Positions 14,793 to 24,653 of a DNA stretch of 64,000 nucleotides are shown in pieces (the stretch's first letter is position 1; every line of letters begins with the position of its first letter). The position numbers and the translations under genes were made by a program. The DNA is taken from the NCBI GenBank assembly GCA_035762175.1, contig DASTPP010000048.1, positions 16,311 through 80,310 of the forward strand, given 5' to 3'. A model generated the notes under the pieces. It made no database searches. It worked only from the letters and a program-made list of their open reading frames with translations, and was not told where the DNA came from. This DNA comes from DASTPP01 sp035762175 (GTDB lineage Bacteria > Myxococcota_A > Polyangia > Polyangiales > Polyangiaceae).

Positions 14793-16784
14793 TCACTCGT
14801 CGGGCGGCGGCAAGAGGCGCACGCGCAACAGGCTCGGCGTCGCCTTCGAGCGGTAGACGCGGTGGGTCGCCTTGACGTAGTCCGAGCGCGTCGCCTCGTA
14901 GATGCTGGGCACGTACGTCTGCGGGTTTCGGTCGACGAAGGGGAACCAGCTCGACTGCACCTGCACCATGATGCGGTGCCCCCGCTGGAAGGTGTGAAAG
15001 ACGTCGTTGATGGCGAACTTGACCTTGGTGACCTCGCCCGGCACGAAAGGCTTGGGCGCCTCGTAGCCGTCGCGGTACCTCCCCCGGAAGGGCTCGCCGC
15101 GCACGAGCGTCTGCTGGCCGCCCCGGTTCTTCTTGCCCTCGTCTTCGTCGTTCGCGGTCGAGCCGGGCGTCGTGCCGGGGTTGACGTCGACGAGCTTGAC
15201 GACCCAGTCGGCGTCGGTGGCGCTGGTGCTGACGTAGAGCTCGGCCTCGAGGGGCCCGGCGAGCGTGACGTCGCGCTCGAGCGGCGGCGTCGCGTAGACG
15301 AGCACGTCGGGCCGGCGCGAGGCGAAGCGCTGGTCTTCGGCCATGTAGTCGGCCGACCAGCGCGGCGCGATCTCTTGGGTGTAGGGCACCGGGCGGGCCG
15401 GGTCGCTCACGAACTCGTCGAAGCCCTGGCCCTCGGGCGTCGCCGCGTCGAAGGAGAGCGCCTCGTTCTCGCGCAGGTAGAGCCGCCCCTCGCGCGCCCG
15501 CGGGGGCGGCCAGGCGTCGAAGCGGCGCCAGCGGTTCGCCCCCGTCTCGAACATCGTCGCCTCGGCGAGGCCGGGGTCGTCGCCGCCCTTGAGGTGGTGG
15601 GTGAAGAAGGCAAGCTCCATCGCCTGAAAGGTCTCGCTCGTCGGGAAGCCGAAGTCGGCGTCGCCGAGGCGCTCGCCCGTCGTGCGCCGCCAGCCGCCGT
15701 GGCGCCAGGGGCCCATGACGATGGCGTTCTTGGCGCCCTGGTTCTGCGCCTCGATCGCGCGGTAGGTGGCGAGCGGCCCGTAGAGGTCTTCGGTGTCGAA
15801 CCAGCCGCCGACGACCAGCACCGCCGCCTTGACGTTGCGCAGGTGCGGCAGCAGGTTGCGCTCCTTCCAGAAGGCGTCGTAGTCGGGGTGCGCGACGAGG
15901 TCCTTCCAGAAGGCGACGTCGCCCTTGAAGTGCTTCGCCTCGGCCTCGGCGGCCGAGCCGAGGTCGAGGTAGAACTGGTAGGCGTCCGGGGTGCCGTACT
16001 CGAAGGGCTTCCAGGCGCGCGCGTCGGTCGGCTTCGGCCGCGGCCGCCCGAAGCCCGAGAAGAAGCCGAAGGCGAGCTGCAGGTTGAAGGCGCCGTGCCG
16101 GTGCATGTCGTCGCCGCGCCACCAGTCGGCGATGGGCGCCTGGGGCGAGACGGCCTTGAGCGCCGGGTGCGAGTCGATGGCCCCGGCCGAGGCGTAAAAG
16201 CCCGGGTACGAGATGCCCCAGAGGCCGACCCGCCCGTTGTGGAAGGGCACGTTCTTCAGCAGCCACGCGATCGTGTCGTGCGTGTCGCTGCTCTCGTCGA
16301 CCTCGGCGGGGGCGCGCTTGCCCGGCCGGTGCGGGCGCACGTTGACGAACTGGCCCTCGGACATGTACGCGCCCCGCACGTCCTGGAAGACGAAGATGAA
16401 GCCCTCTTTTTCGTACGCCGCGTTCGCCCCGAGCGCCGCGGGGTAGCGGCCGGCGCCGTAGGGGCCGACCGAGTAGGGCGTGCGCGCCATCAGCAGCGGG
16501 TAGCGCCGCTTCTCGGACGCGTCGTTCGGCACGTAGACGGCGGTGAAGAGCCGCGCGCCGTCGCGCACGGGGACGCGGTACTCGTACTTCGTGTACCTCG
16601 CCCGGATGGCGCCCTCCCTCGCGTCGGGGGCCGCGTGCGTCGCGCCGGCCGGCGCCGGCGCGGCGGCGGGCGCGGGGGCCTCGAGCACGAGGCGCGGCGT
16701 CGCCGGCGTCGCCGTTTCGTCGTCGCCGCGGCAGGCGGCGAGCGCCAGCAACGCCCCGCCCAGCGTGACCCTTCGAACCCTCAT
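14793..16784 (-). CDS. CocE/NonD-family acyl hydrolase (X-Pro dipeptidyl-peptidase-like), lipoprotein
   Basis: This 663-residue enzyme has a lipobox (LALAAC, Cys18), then the CocE/NonD fold. The segment YRVPVRDGARLFTAVYVP opens the domain, VFQDVRGAYMSEGQF follows, and the nucleophile motif LWGISYPGFYA contains Ser192. The acid and His are expected in the later VLVVGGWFDTEDLYG and FFTHHLKGGDD regions. The C-terminal jelly-roll domain is visible (AELYVSTSATDADWVVKLVD). Family members cleave acyl or prolyl substrates, from cocaine esters to glutaryl-cephalosporins to X-Pro peptides. Location in the envelope suggests a role in nutrient breakdown. An AAAGGA site lies upstream of the ATG at 16784. 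Confidence 0.88.
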   Translation of the reverse strand: MRVRRVTLGGALLALAACRGDDETATPATPRLVLEAPAPAAAPAPAGATHAAPDAREGAIRARYTKYEYRVPVRDGARLFTAVYVPNDASEKRRYPLLMARTPYSVGPYGAGRYPAALGANAAYEKEGFIFVFQDVRGAYMSEGQFVNVRPHRPGKRAPAEVDESSDTHDTIAWLLKNVPFHNGRVGLWGISYPGFYASAGAIDSHPALKAVSPQAPIADWWRGDDMHRHGAFNLQLAFGFFSGFGRPRPKPTDARAWKPFEYGTPDAYQFYLDLGSAAEAEAKHFKGDVAFWKDLVAHPDYDAFWKERNLLPHLRNVKAAVLVVGGWFDTEDLYGPLATYRAIEAQNQGAKNAIVMGPWRHGGWRRTTGERLGDADFGFPTSETFQAMELAFFTHHLKGGDDPGLAEATMFETGANRWRRFDAWPPPRAREGRLYLRENEALSFDAATPEGQGFDEFVSDPARPVPYTQEIAPRWSADYMAEDQRFASRRPDVLVYATPPLERDVTLAGPLEAELYVSTSATDADWVVKLVDVNPGTTPGSTANDEDEGKKNRGGQQTLVRGEPFRGRYRDGYEAPKPFVPGEVTKVKFAINDVFHTFQRGHRIMVQVQSSWFPFVDRNPQTYVPSIYEATRSDYVKATHRVYRSKATPSLLRVRLLPPPDE

Positions 16785-16996
16785 TGCAACCCGTCCTTTC
16801 GCCGGGGCGGGGCCCCTCATCGCGGCCCGCCCCCCCGCCGGGGGCGCGACTCTAGCGGCGCCTCCCCCCGGCGGGCGAATTCGCGACCGGGCGGCCGCCA
16901 GGCGAGCGGCCCCGAGGGCCTGTCGGAGCCCGTCCGGAGCCGCCGGGGCGCAAGGCCGGGTCCGTTCGGATCCGTCTCGCGGGAACGTCGGGGCCC

Positions 16997-17186
16997 GTCC
17001 AGAGCCGTCCGGAGGGCTCCAGGGCTGCCCGAGGGGCTCCAGGGCCGCCCGAGGGGCCCATCCAGAGCTGTCCGGAGGGCTCCAGGGCCGCCCGAGGGGC
17101 ACGTCCGGGCCCGTTCGGAGCCGTCGTCGGTCGGGGTCGGCCCGAGCGGCGTCGCCCGGGCACGTCCGGGCCCGTTCGGAGCCGTC
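16997..17186. repeat. Intergenic GC-rich long-period direct repeats
   Basis: Two 41-bp copies at 16997-17037 and 17060-17100 differ at three bases and lie 63 bp apart, with a partial copy between them. Two exact 26-bp copies at 17100-17125 and 17161-17186 lie 61 bp apart. Related GTTCGGA/GGAGCCGTC fragments extend from about 16925 to 17215. The block occupies the 600-bp gap upstream of the CocE-type hydrolase gene. It leaves several frames open, but none looks like a real protein. Confidence 0.85.
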
Positions 17187-17314
17187 ATGCGGCCAAGTGT
17201 GGGCCCCTCCGGAGCCGCCCGGGGGGCATCGCCCGGATACCGGCCGGGCTCGATGGGGCCGGCCATCGGCCCGAGGGGCGGCGGACAAACGGCACGAACG
17301 GCGGACAAAACGAC

Positions 17315-17344
17315 GAAGGCCCCGCTCGGGTTCGCGGGGCCTTC
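17315..17344 (-). terminator. Rho-independent terminator of the initiator tRNA
   Basis: An 11-bp perfect stem (17315-17325 with 17334-17344) encloses an 8-nt loop. On the minus strand it is followed by a T-rich stretch (GTCGTTTTGT). It lies about 43 bp beyond the tRNA 3' end, in the right orientation to end that transcript. Confidence 0.85.
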
Positions 17345-17386
17345 GGTCGGTACGGTCGAGTCTGGGGTGCTGCGTGTTCGGAAGCT

Positions 17387-17463
<77 letters not shown>

Positions 17464-17477
17464 TCAGGTGGGAGCGG

Positions 17478-17505
17478 AACATAGTCGCCCGGTCTGGCAT
17501 GTCAA
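17478..17505 (-). promoter_or_regulatory. Sigma-70-type promoter of the initiator tRNA
   Basis: On the minus strand a perfect -35 TTGACA (17500-17505) is followed by 16 bp and a -10 TATGTT (17478-17483). The predicted start is about 8 nt before the mature tRNA 5' end. The promoter lies in the short gap after the stop of the kinase-FGE gene. Confidence 0.75.
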
Positions 17506-17514
17506 GCGTCTCGT

Positions 17515-19626
<2,112 letters not shown>

Positions 19627-19644
19627 GGCGAGAGGGCGCGTGCT

Positions 19645-19672
19645 ACGATACGCGTTTACGGCGGGCGGGCAA
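19645..19672 (-). promoter_or_regulatory. Candidate promoter of the kinase-FGE gene
   Basis: On the minus strand TTGCCC (19667-19672) and TATCGT (19645-19650) are 16 bp apart, and the latter begins 19 bp from the ATG. The 10-mer GCGTATCGTA containing this -10 also occurs in the opposite orientation at 19776-19785, upstream of the divergent bufferin gene. Assignment rests on spacing alone. Confidence 0.4.
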
Positions 19673-19870
19673 AAACGGTTTCATCGCCCCGCCGGGCGCG
19701 CGCGCCGGGGCACTTTAGGCCGTGGCGGGCCCGGGCGGCCAAAAAGAGAAACGGCGCCCGAAACCGGCGCCCCTGGCGTATCGTAACGGGCCTACCTGCC
19801 GGCGCCCCCGACCCGAACGGGGCGCGAGCCGCCGGCGAACCGAACGCCCCCTCTCGGAGACCCCCACCCC

Positions 19871-20311
19871 ATGGCCAGCGACCCCCTTCGTAGCTCCCTC
19901 TTCGCCCTGCTGACCGCCGCCCTCGGCGTGACCGCCTGCGGCTCGACGCCCGAGCCGCAGAACCCGAGCAACGCCACGCCGGGCGCGACCGAGGTCAAGG
20001 CCGACGGGCAGGCGTCCGGCGCCCAGGCCTCCTGCGGCGCCCACAAGGGCGAGGGCGGGTGCGGGGGTCACAAGAGCGAGGCCGGCTGCGGCGCCAAGGC
20101 CGCGCCCGCCGCCGCCCCGGCCGCCATGCCCGCCGCCGACGCCAAGCCCGCCGACGCGAACGCCGTCGCCCCGGCGTCGGCCCCGGCCGCGCCCGAGCCC
20201 GCCGCCGCCGCCAAAGAGGCCGCGCCGGCCAAGAAGCCCACCGCCAAGAAGAAGAAGGCCGCGGGCGCGCACGAGTCGAGCTGCGGCGCCGGCTCCTGCA
20301 GCGGCAAGTGA
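19871..20311 (+). CDS. Bufferin-type metallophore precursor-like Cys-rich lipoprotein (first buf cluster)
   Basis: The 146-residue protein has a lipoprotein-like signal (LLTAALGVTACGS, Cys23). A short Cys/His/Gly motif is repeated: SCGAHKGEG, GCGGHKSEA, GCGAK (Cys55, 64, 73). A long Ala/Pro/Lys spacer follows, and the end is SSCGAGSCSGK (Cys138, 143). Bufferins are periplasmic copper-handling peptides whose Cys are converted by a DUF692 enzyme with a DUF2063 partner. Both partners follow immediately (gaps of 36 bp and an overlap), which is the main reason for the call. The spacer and lipobox are unusual, so it could be a divergent precursor or a lipoprotein metal chaperone. Confidence 0.7.
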   Translation: MASDPLRSSLFALLTAALGVTACGSTPEPQNPSNATPGATEVKADGQASGAQASCGAHKGEGGCGGHKSEAGCGAKAAPAAAPAAMPAADAKPADANAVAPASAPAAPEPAAAAKEAAPAKKPTAKKKKAAGAHESSCGAGSCSGK

Positions 20312-20347
20312 GGCCGCGGCAGGCCCGCCGCGTCAGGTTAGGGTGTG

Positions 20348-21262
20348 ATGGGCGCCCACGAGGTGCGCGGCGTCGGGCTGGGGCTGCGTTGGCCCCTGCT
20401 CGACGATCTGCTCGAGAGCCCGCCGCCCGAGCTCGGGTGGCTCGAGATCGCCCCCGAGAACTACATGCGCCGGGGGGGGCGCTTCGCCGACGCGCTCGCC
20501 CGCTGCCGCGAGCGCTGGCCGGTCGTGACCCACGGCCTCTGCCTGTCGCTCGGCGGCTTCGACCCGCTCGACGGCGCCTACCTGCGCGAGCTGCGCGCCT
20601 TCGTCGAGTCGGTCGGCACGCCCTGGCACAGCGACCACCTCTGCTTCGGCGCGGTCGACGGGGTGGCGCTGCACGATCTCTTGCCCCTGCCCTTCCACGA
20701 GGCGAGCGTGCGGCGCGTCGTCGAGCGCGTCCGGCGCGCCCAAGACGCGCTCGGGCTGCCGCTCGCGGTCGAGAACGTCTCGGCCTACGCCCGCATGCCG
20801 GGCGAGACGATGAGCGAGCCCGACTTCGTCACCGAGGTGGTCGAGCGCGCGGGCTGCGGCCTTCTGCTCGACGTCAACAACGTCTTCGTCAACAGCCTGA
20901 ACCACGGCTTCGACCCGCGCGCGGCCCTCGCCCGCTACCCGCTCGGCCGCGTCGTGCAGATGCACGTCGCCGGCCACGAGCTCGTCGGCGGCCGCTGGGT
21001 CGATACGCACGGGGCGCCCGTGCGCGACGAGGTGCTCGAGCTTTTGGGCCGCGCGCTCGAGGCGACCGGGCCGGTGCCGGTGCTGCTCGAGCGCGACGAC
21101 AACTTCCCGCCCTGGGCCGAGCTCTGCGCCGAGCTCGCGCGCGTCGCCGCGATCGTGCGGCGGGCGGGCGGGGCCGCGGGCGAGGCCCAGCGGGGCGCGC
21201 CGCGATCGCCGGGGCCCGCCGCCGGGGCCCGGGCGGGCGCCGAGCGCGGGGTCGGGGCGTGA
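20348..21262 (+). CDS. bufB: DUF692 multinuclear-iron peptide-modifying enzyme, BufB-like
   Basis: DUF692 (MbnB/BufB) enzymes use clustered iron to modify Cys in precursor peptides, making copper-binding groups. The 304-residue TIM-barrel protein keeps the metal-site segments EIAPENY (Glu37), VTHGLCLSLGG (His62), WHSDHLCF (His94, Asp96, His97), VENVSAY (Glu142), LDVNNVFVN (Asp175), QMHVAGHE (His206, His210) and DTHG. It lies between the Cys-rich precursor and the DUF2063 gene, whose start overlaps its stop by four bases. ATG 20348 was chosen, though a GTG at 20345 is in frame. Oxidative modification of the upstream peptide is the inferred role. Confidence 0.88.
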   Translation: MGAHEVRGVGLGLRWPLLDDLLESPPPELGWLEIAPENYMRRGGRFADALARCRERWPVVTHGLCLSLGGFDPLDGAYLRELRAFVESVGTPWHSDHLCFGAVDGVALHDLLPLPFHEASVRRVVERVRRAQDALGLPLAVENVSAYARMPGETMSEPDFVTEVVERAGCGLLLDVNNVFVNSLNHGFDPRAALARYPLGRVVQMHVAGHELVGGRWVDTHGAPVRDEVLELLGRALEATGPVPVLLERDDNFPPWAELCAELARVAAIVRRAGGAAGEAQRGAPRSPGPAAGARAGAERGVGA

Positions 21263-22059
21263 GCGGCGGCGCCGAGGCCGGGGCCGACGAGGGCCTCGCC
21301 CAGCAGCGGGCGTTGCGCGAGCTCTGCCTGCGCGCCGAGGTGCGTCCGGCCGATCTCGAGGCGCTCGGCGGCGAGCCCGAGCGTTGGCTCGTCTACCGCC
21401 GCATGGTCCGGGCGCGCCTGCGCGAGGCGGTGGGGCACGGCTTCGAGCGGCTCGAGGCGCGCGTCGGCGCCGAGATCTTCGGGGCCTGGTTCGAGGCCTT
21501 CCTCGCCCGGCAGCCGCCGCGCTCTCCTTATCTGCGCGAGTCGGCGGGCGAGTTCGGGGCTTTTCTCGAGGGCTACGAGCGGCCCGGCGATCCGCACCCG
21601 GCGCTCACGCTCGATCTGGCGCGCTTCGAGTGGGCCGAGCTCGACTGCGCCTACGAGGCGCGCCCGACGCCCGAGGCCCGGCCGCTCTCGATGGAGGCGC
21701 GCCCGGCGCTGAGCCCGGCCCTGCGCGTCTTGCGCCTCGCGTGGGCCGCGCACCGGCTCGGCCGTGACGAGCCCCGCGCCGAGGTCGCCGAGGGGCCGGT
21801 GTGGGTCTGCGTCTATCGCGATTCCGAATCGTTCGACGTACGGGTGCTCGAGCTCACCGAAGTGGCCGGGCGCTTGCTCGGGGCGATGGCGCGGGCCGAC
21901 CGTCCGCTCGTCGAGCTGGTGCGCGGGGCGGCCGCCGAGGCGGGGGCGACGCTCGACGGGGCGTGGCTGGCGGCGCTCAGCGACGTGCTCGCCGACTTCA
22001 GCCAGCGCGGCCTCTTGGTCGGCTCGCTGCCCGAAGGGCCCGCCGGCGCGGGGCGGTGA
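21259..22059 (+). CDS. bufC: DUF2063 bufferin-maturation partner, BufC-like
   Basis: The 266-residue protein belongs to the DUF2063 family, which pairs with DUF692 enzymes and is thought to recruit the precursor peptide. The N-terminal helical region (WLVYRRMVRARLREAVGHGFERLEARVG) and the motif LDLARFEWAELDCAYEA near residue 125 are typical. A C-terminal beta/winged-helix-like part follows (GPVWVCVYRDSESFDVRVLE; ALSDVLADFSQRGLLVG). The GTG at 21259 overlaps the stop of the DUF692 gene as GTGA, so the two are coupled. It has only weak Cys content, consistent with a scaffold rather than an enzyme. Confidence 0.82.
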   Translation: MSGGAEAGADEGLAQQRALRELCLRAEVRPADLEALGGEPERWLVYRRMVRARLREAVGHGFERLEARVGAEIFGAWFEAFLARQPPRSPYLRESAGEFGAFLEGYERPGDPHPALTLDLARFEWAELDCAYEARPTPEARPLSMEARPALSPALRVLRLAWAAHRLGRDEPRAEVAEGPVWVCVYRDSESFDVRVLELTEVAGRLLGAMARADRPLVELVRGAAAEAGATLDGAWLAALSDVLADFSQRGLLVGSLPEGPAGAGR

Positions 22060-22254
22060 AACCTCCGCCCCGCGAGCCGCGTAGGTCTCGCGAGCCCCGC
22101 GGCGCGGGCCGCCCCGAGCGCCGCCGCGGCGCCCGGCGGCCCCGTTGACCGCCCGAACCGCGCGCGCCGGCGAAGGCCCGGGCGTCGGGGGCGAAGCACG
22201 CCGCGACCTCTCACCCCTTCCGCCCGCCCTGGGGCGCTCACCCGGAGACCCGCC

Positions 22255-23043
22255 ATGCGTCCGAACGTCCACGCCGCCCTACCCTTCGCCCTCCTCTTCG
22301 CCCTGCTGGGCGGCTGCGACGGGTCTGCGAGCGCCCAGAACGCGGCGCCCGCGGCGTCGGCCGCCGCCGTCGCGCCCGCCGCGCCGAGCGCCGCGATGGC
22401 GACGGGGGGCGAGGCGGCGGCCAAGCGCCTCGAGGTGCGCCGGGGGCGCGGTAGCTTTCTCATCGACGCGCCGCTCGAGAAGATCAAGGGCGCGAGCGAG
22501 GAGGCCAAGGGCTGGATCGAGCTCGACGCGGCCGACCTGACGCGCTCGAAGGGCGAGCTCGCCCTGCGGCTGACGGCGCTGCGCACGACGACCTTCGGCG
22601 ACGAGAAGAAGGACGCGGCGCAGAGCGGGCACGCGCGCAACTGGCTCGAGGTCGGCGACGAGTCGCCCGCGGCGTCGAAGGCGGCGCACGAGTACGCGCG
22701 CTTCCGGCTGCAGTCGCTCACGACCGACACGCCCGCGCTCGCCGCGGTGCCGGAGCGCGAGGGCAAGCGCACGGTGCGCCTGAAGGCGACCGGCGACGTC
22801 ACCGTGCACGGCGTGTCGGTGCCGCGCACGGTGCCGCTCGTCGCCGAGTTCGAGGGGCCCGCGTCGGCGCCGACCGCCGTGAGCGTGCGCAGCGAAGGGC
22901 CTTTCGACGTCTCGCTCAAGAAGCATGACGTCAAGCCGCGCGACACCCTCGGAAAATTTCTCGACGGCGCGCTCGAGAAGGTCGGCAAAAAGATCGACGA
23001 CCGCGTCCAGGTTTCCGTAGAGTTCCGGGCCGAGCGGCCCTAG
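22255..23043 (+). CDS. YceI-like domain lipoprotein
   Basis: The 262-residue protein has a lipobox (FALLGGC, Cys near residue 21), an Ala-rich spacer, then a YceI-like fold from about residue 58. Recognisable parts are GSFLIDAPLEKIKGASEEAKGWIELD, HARNWLEVGDESPAA and the signature VRLKATGDVTVHGVSVPRTVPLVAEF. YceI proteins are lipocalin-like barrels that bind isoprenoid or other hydrophobic ligands. It stands between two bufferin clusters on the same strand, but the 195-bp gap before it and the hairpin after it suggest its own unit. Confidence 0.75.
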   Translation: MRPNVHAALPFALLFALLGGCDGSASAQNAAPAASAAAVAPAAPSAAMATGGEAAAKRLEVRRGRGSFLIDAPLEKIKGASEEAKGWIELDAADLTRSKGELALRLTALRTTTFGDEKKDAAQSGHARNWLEVGDESPAASKAAHEYARFRLQSLTTDTPALAAVPEREGKRTVRLKATGDVTVHGVSVPRTVPLVAEFEGPASAPTAVSVRSEGPFDVSLKKHDVKPRDTLGKFLDGALEKVGKKIDDRVQVSVEFRAERP

Positions 23044-23088
23044 GGCTGTCCGGCCGATCGTTCGGCGGGCGACGCCCGTAGTGCGAAC

Positions 23089-23114
23089 GGGGCCCCCGAG
23101 TCGGCGGGGGCCCC
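23089..23114 (+). terminator. GC-rich hairpin, possible terminator after the YceI-like gene
   Basis: A 10-bp stem (23089-23098 with 23105-23114) encloses a 6-nt loop, 46 bp after the stop. No T-run follows, so factor-independent termination is uncertain. Confidence 0.4.
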
Positions 23115-23240
23115 CGGGCCTCGTTCTGAGGCCGACCTTCGAACCACACGGCGCCGGGCTTCACGGCCCCGAACCAGCGCCCTCGCTTGGCTAACCGACC
23201 CTAGTTCGACCCCTCCCCCCTACCCGGAGAACCACACATC

Positions 23241-23516
23241 ATGAACGATACTACCAAAGGCGCCCTCATCGCTTCTCTCGTCGCCGGCCTCGTCGGCTGT
23301 AGCAGCAGCCCCCCGCCCGAGGCGGCCTCGCCCGGGGGCGCGGCGACGACGGCGGGGACGCCGGTCATGTGCAGCGGCATCAACGAGTGCGGCGCGAAGG
23401 GCGCGTGCAAGAGCGCCGACCACGATTGCGCCGGCAAGAACAAGTGCAAGGGCCAGGGCCTGACCAAGGTCAACACGGCCGACGAGTGCACGAGCAAGGG
23501 CGGCAAGGTGATGTGA
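23241..23516 (+). CDS. bufA: BufA2-like Cys-rich bufferin precursor
   Basis: The 91-residue protein has a signal ending LVAGLVGC (Cys20), an acidic/Ala spacer and the Cys-rich core MCSGINECGAKGACKSADHD with CAGKNKCKGQG after it (Cys44, 50, 56, 63, 69), ending with ECTSKGGK (Cys83). This pattern of regularly spaced Cys with GIN, KG and GQ turns matches the periplasmic bufferin-type metallophore precursors. DUF692 and DUF2063 genes follow on the same strand. It is therefore probably a copper- or metal-binding ribosomally made peptide. The signal could be either a lipoprotein or a plain Sec signal, as in typical bufferins. Confidence 0.85.
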   Translation: MNDTTKGALIASLVAGLVGCSSSPPPEAASPGGAATTAGTPVMCSGINECGAKGACKSADHDCAGKNKCKGQGLTKVNTADECTSKGGKVM

Positions 23517-23662
23517 GCGAGGCGCCGGGCGCGACGCTGCCCGACGCCGCACCCCGCCCGCCGCGGCGCCGCCCCACGGCGCGCCGCGGCGGGCGCGCGC
23601 GTGCGTCCCGCGGCCGCGCGGCGCCCGGTGCCCCCGGCCCCCGAGCCCGACGCGCTGACGTC

Positions 23663-24553
23663 ATGCACCCCGCCTTCCCCTTTCTCGGCCACGGCATCGG
23701 CCTGCGCCGCGAGCACTTCGGGCACCTTCTTGCCGAGGGCCCCGGGGGGGTCGACTGGTTCGAGGCCATCTCCGAAAATTTCTTCGAGCCGGGCGGCCGC
23801 CCCAAGGCGGTTCTCGAGCGGGTGCGCGCGGCGCGCCCCGTCGTCCTGCACGGCGTCTCGCTCGGCATCGGCGGCGTCGACCCGCTCTCGGCCGACTACC
23901 TCGACGCGCTCGACGCGCTCGCCCGGCGGGTGCAGCCCGCGTGGGTGTCCGACCACCTCTGCTGGGCGGGCTACGGCGGCGCCTACGGCCACGATCTCTG
24001 GCCGCTGCCGCTCAGCGAAGAGGCGCTCGCGCACGTCGTCGGGCGCGTGCACGCGGTGCAAGAGCGGCTCGGGCGGCCCATCTTGATCGAGAACGTCTCG
24101 AGCTACGTCGACTTCGTCGCGAGCCGCGTCCCCGAGTGGCAATTCTTGAACGAGCTCGCGCGCCGCACCGGCTGCGGCCTGCTGCTCGACGTCAACAACG
24201 TCTACGTCTCGGCGCGCAACCACGGCTTTTCGGCCGAGGCGTACGTCGACGCGATCGAGCCCGCCTTCGTCGGGCAGATTCACCTCGCCGGCCACGACGA
24301 CTACGGCGCCTACCTCTTCGACTCGCACGTCGGCCCCGTGCCCGACCCCGTCTGGCGCCTCTACGAGCGGGCCCTCGCGCGCTTCGGCGCCGTCTCGACG
24401 CTCGTCGAGTGGGACACCGACGTGCCCGCCTACGACGACGTCGTCGCCGAGGCCGCTCGCGCCGCGTCGCTCGCGCGCGGGCTGCTCGGCGCCGCGCCCG
24501 CCGCCGCGCGGGCCGTCTCGGCCGCGACCGCGCCCGCCCCCGAGGGCCCCTGA
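23663..24553 (+). CDS. bufB: DUF692 enzyme, BufB-like (second buf cluster)
   Basis: This 296-residue DUF692 TIM barrel is only moderately similar to the one at 20348, so it is a separate lineage and not a fresh copy. Metal-site segments are EAISENFF (Glu39), VLHGVSLGIGG (His63), WVSDHLCW (Asp97, His98), IENVSSY (Glu143), LDVNNVYVS (Asp176), QIHLAGHDD (His207, His211) and DSHVG. It should modify the Cys of the precursor encoded 146 bp upstream. The ATG at 23663 fits the family N-terminus. An earlier in-frame GTG overlapping the precursor stop would add about 50 Arg/Pro-rich residues that the family lacks. Confidence 0.88.
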   Translation: MHPAFPFLGHGIGLRREHFGHLLAEGPGGVDWFEAISENFFEPGGRPKAVLERVRAARPVVLHGVSLGIGGVDPLSADYLDALDALARRVQPAWVSDHLCWAGYGGAYGHDLWPLPLSEEALAHVVGRVHAVQERLGRPILIENVSSYVDFVASRVPEWQFLNELARRTGCGLLLDVNNVYVSARNHGFSAEAYVDAIEPAFVGQIHLAGHDDYGAYLFDSHVGPVPDPVWRLYERALARFGAVSTLVEWDTDVPAYDDVVAEAARAASLARGLLGAAPAAARAVSAATAPAPEGP

Positions 24554-24585
24554 CGCCCCCGCCGCCCATGGCCCCCCCGCCCCCG

Positions 24586-24653
24586 CCCCGCGAGCCCCGC
24601 ATGGCCGCTGACGATCTCGCCCCGCGAGCCCCGCATGGCCGCTGACGATCTCG
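24586..24653. repeat. Exact 34-bp tandem duplication spanning a start codon
   Basis: Positions 24586-24619 and 24620-24653 are identical 34-bp units, each carrying the same ATG and following codons. The ATG of the first copy (24601) runs out of frame and stops after 14 codons. The ATG of the second copy (24635) opens the DUF2063 gene. Confidence 0.95.

Noticed and set aside
24601..24645. Short frame starting at the first copy of the duplicated ATG
   Set aside because: It gives only 14 codons out of frame with the gene and no conserved features. It is reported as part of the duplication and not as a gene.
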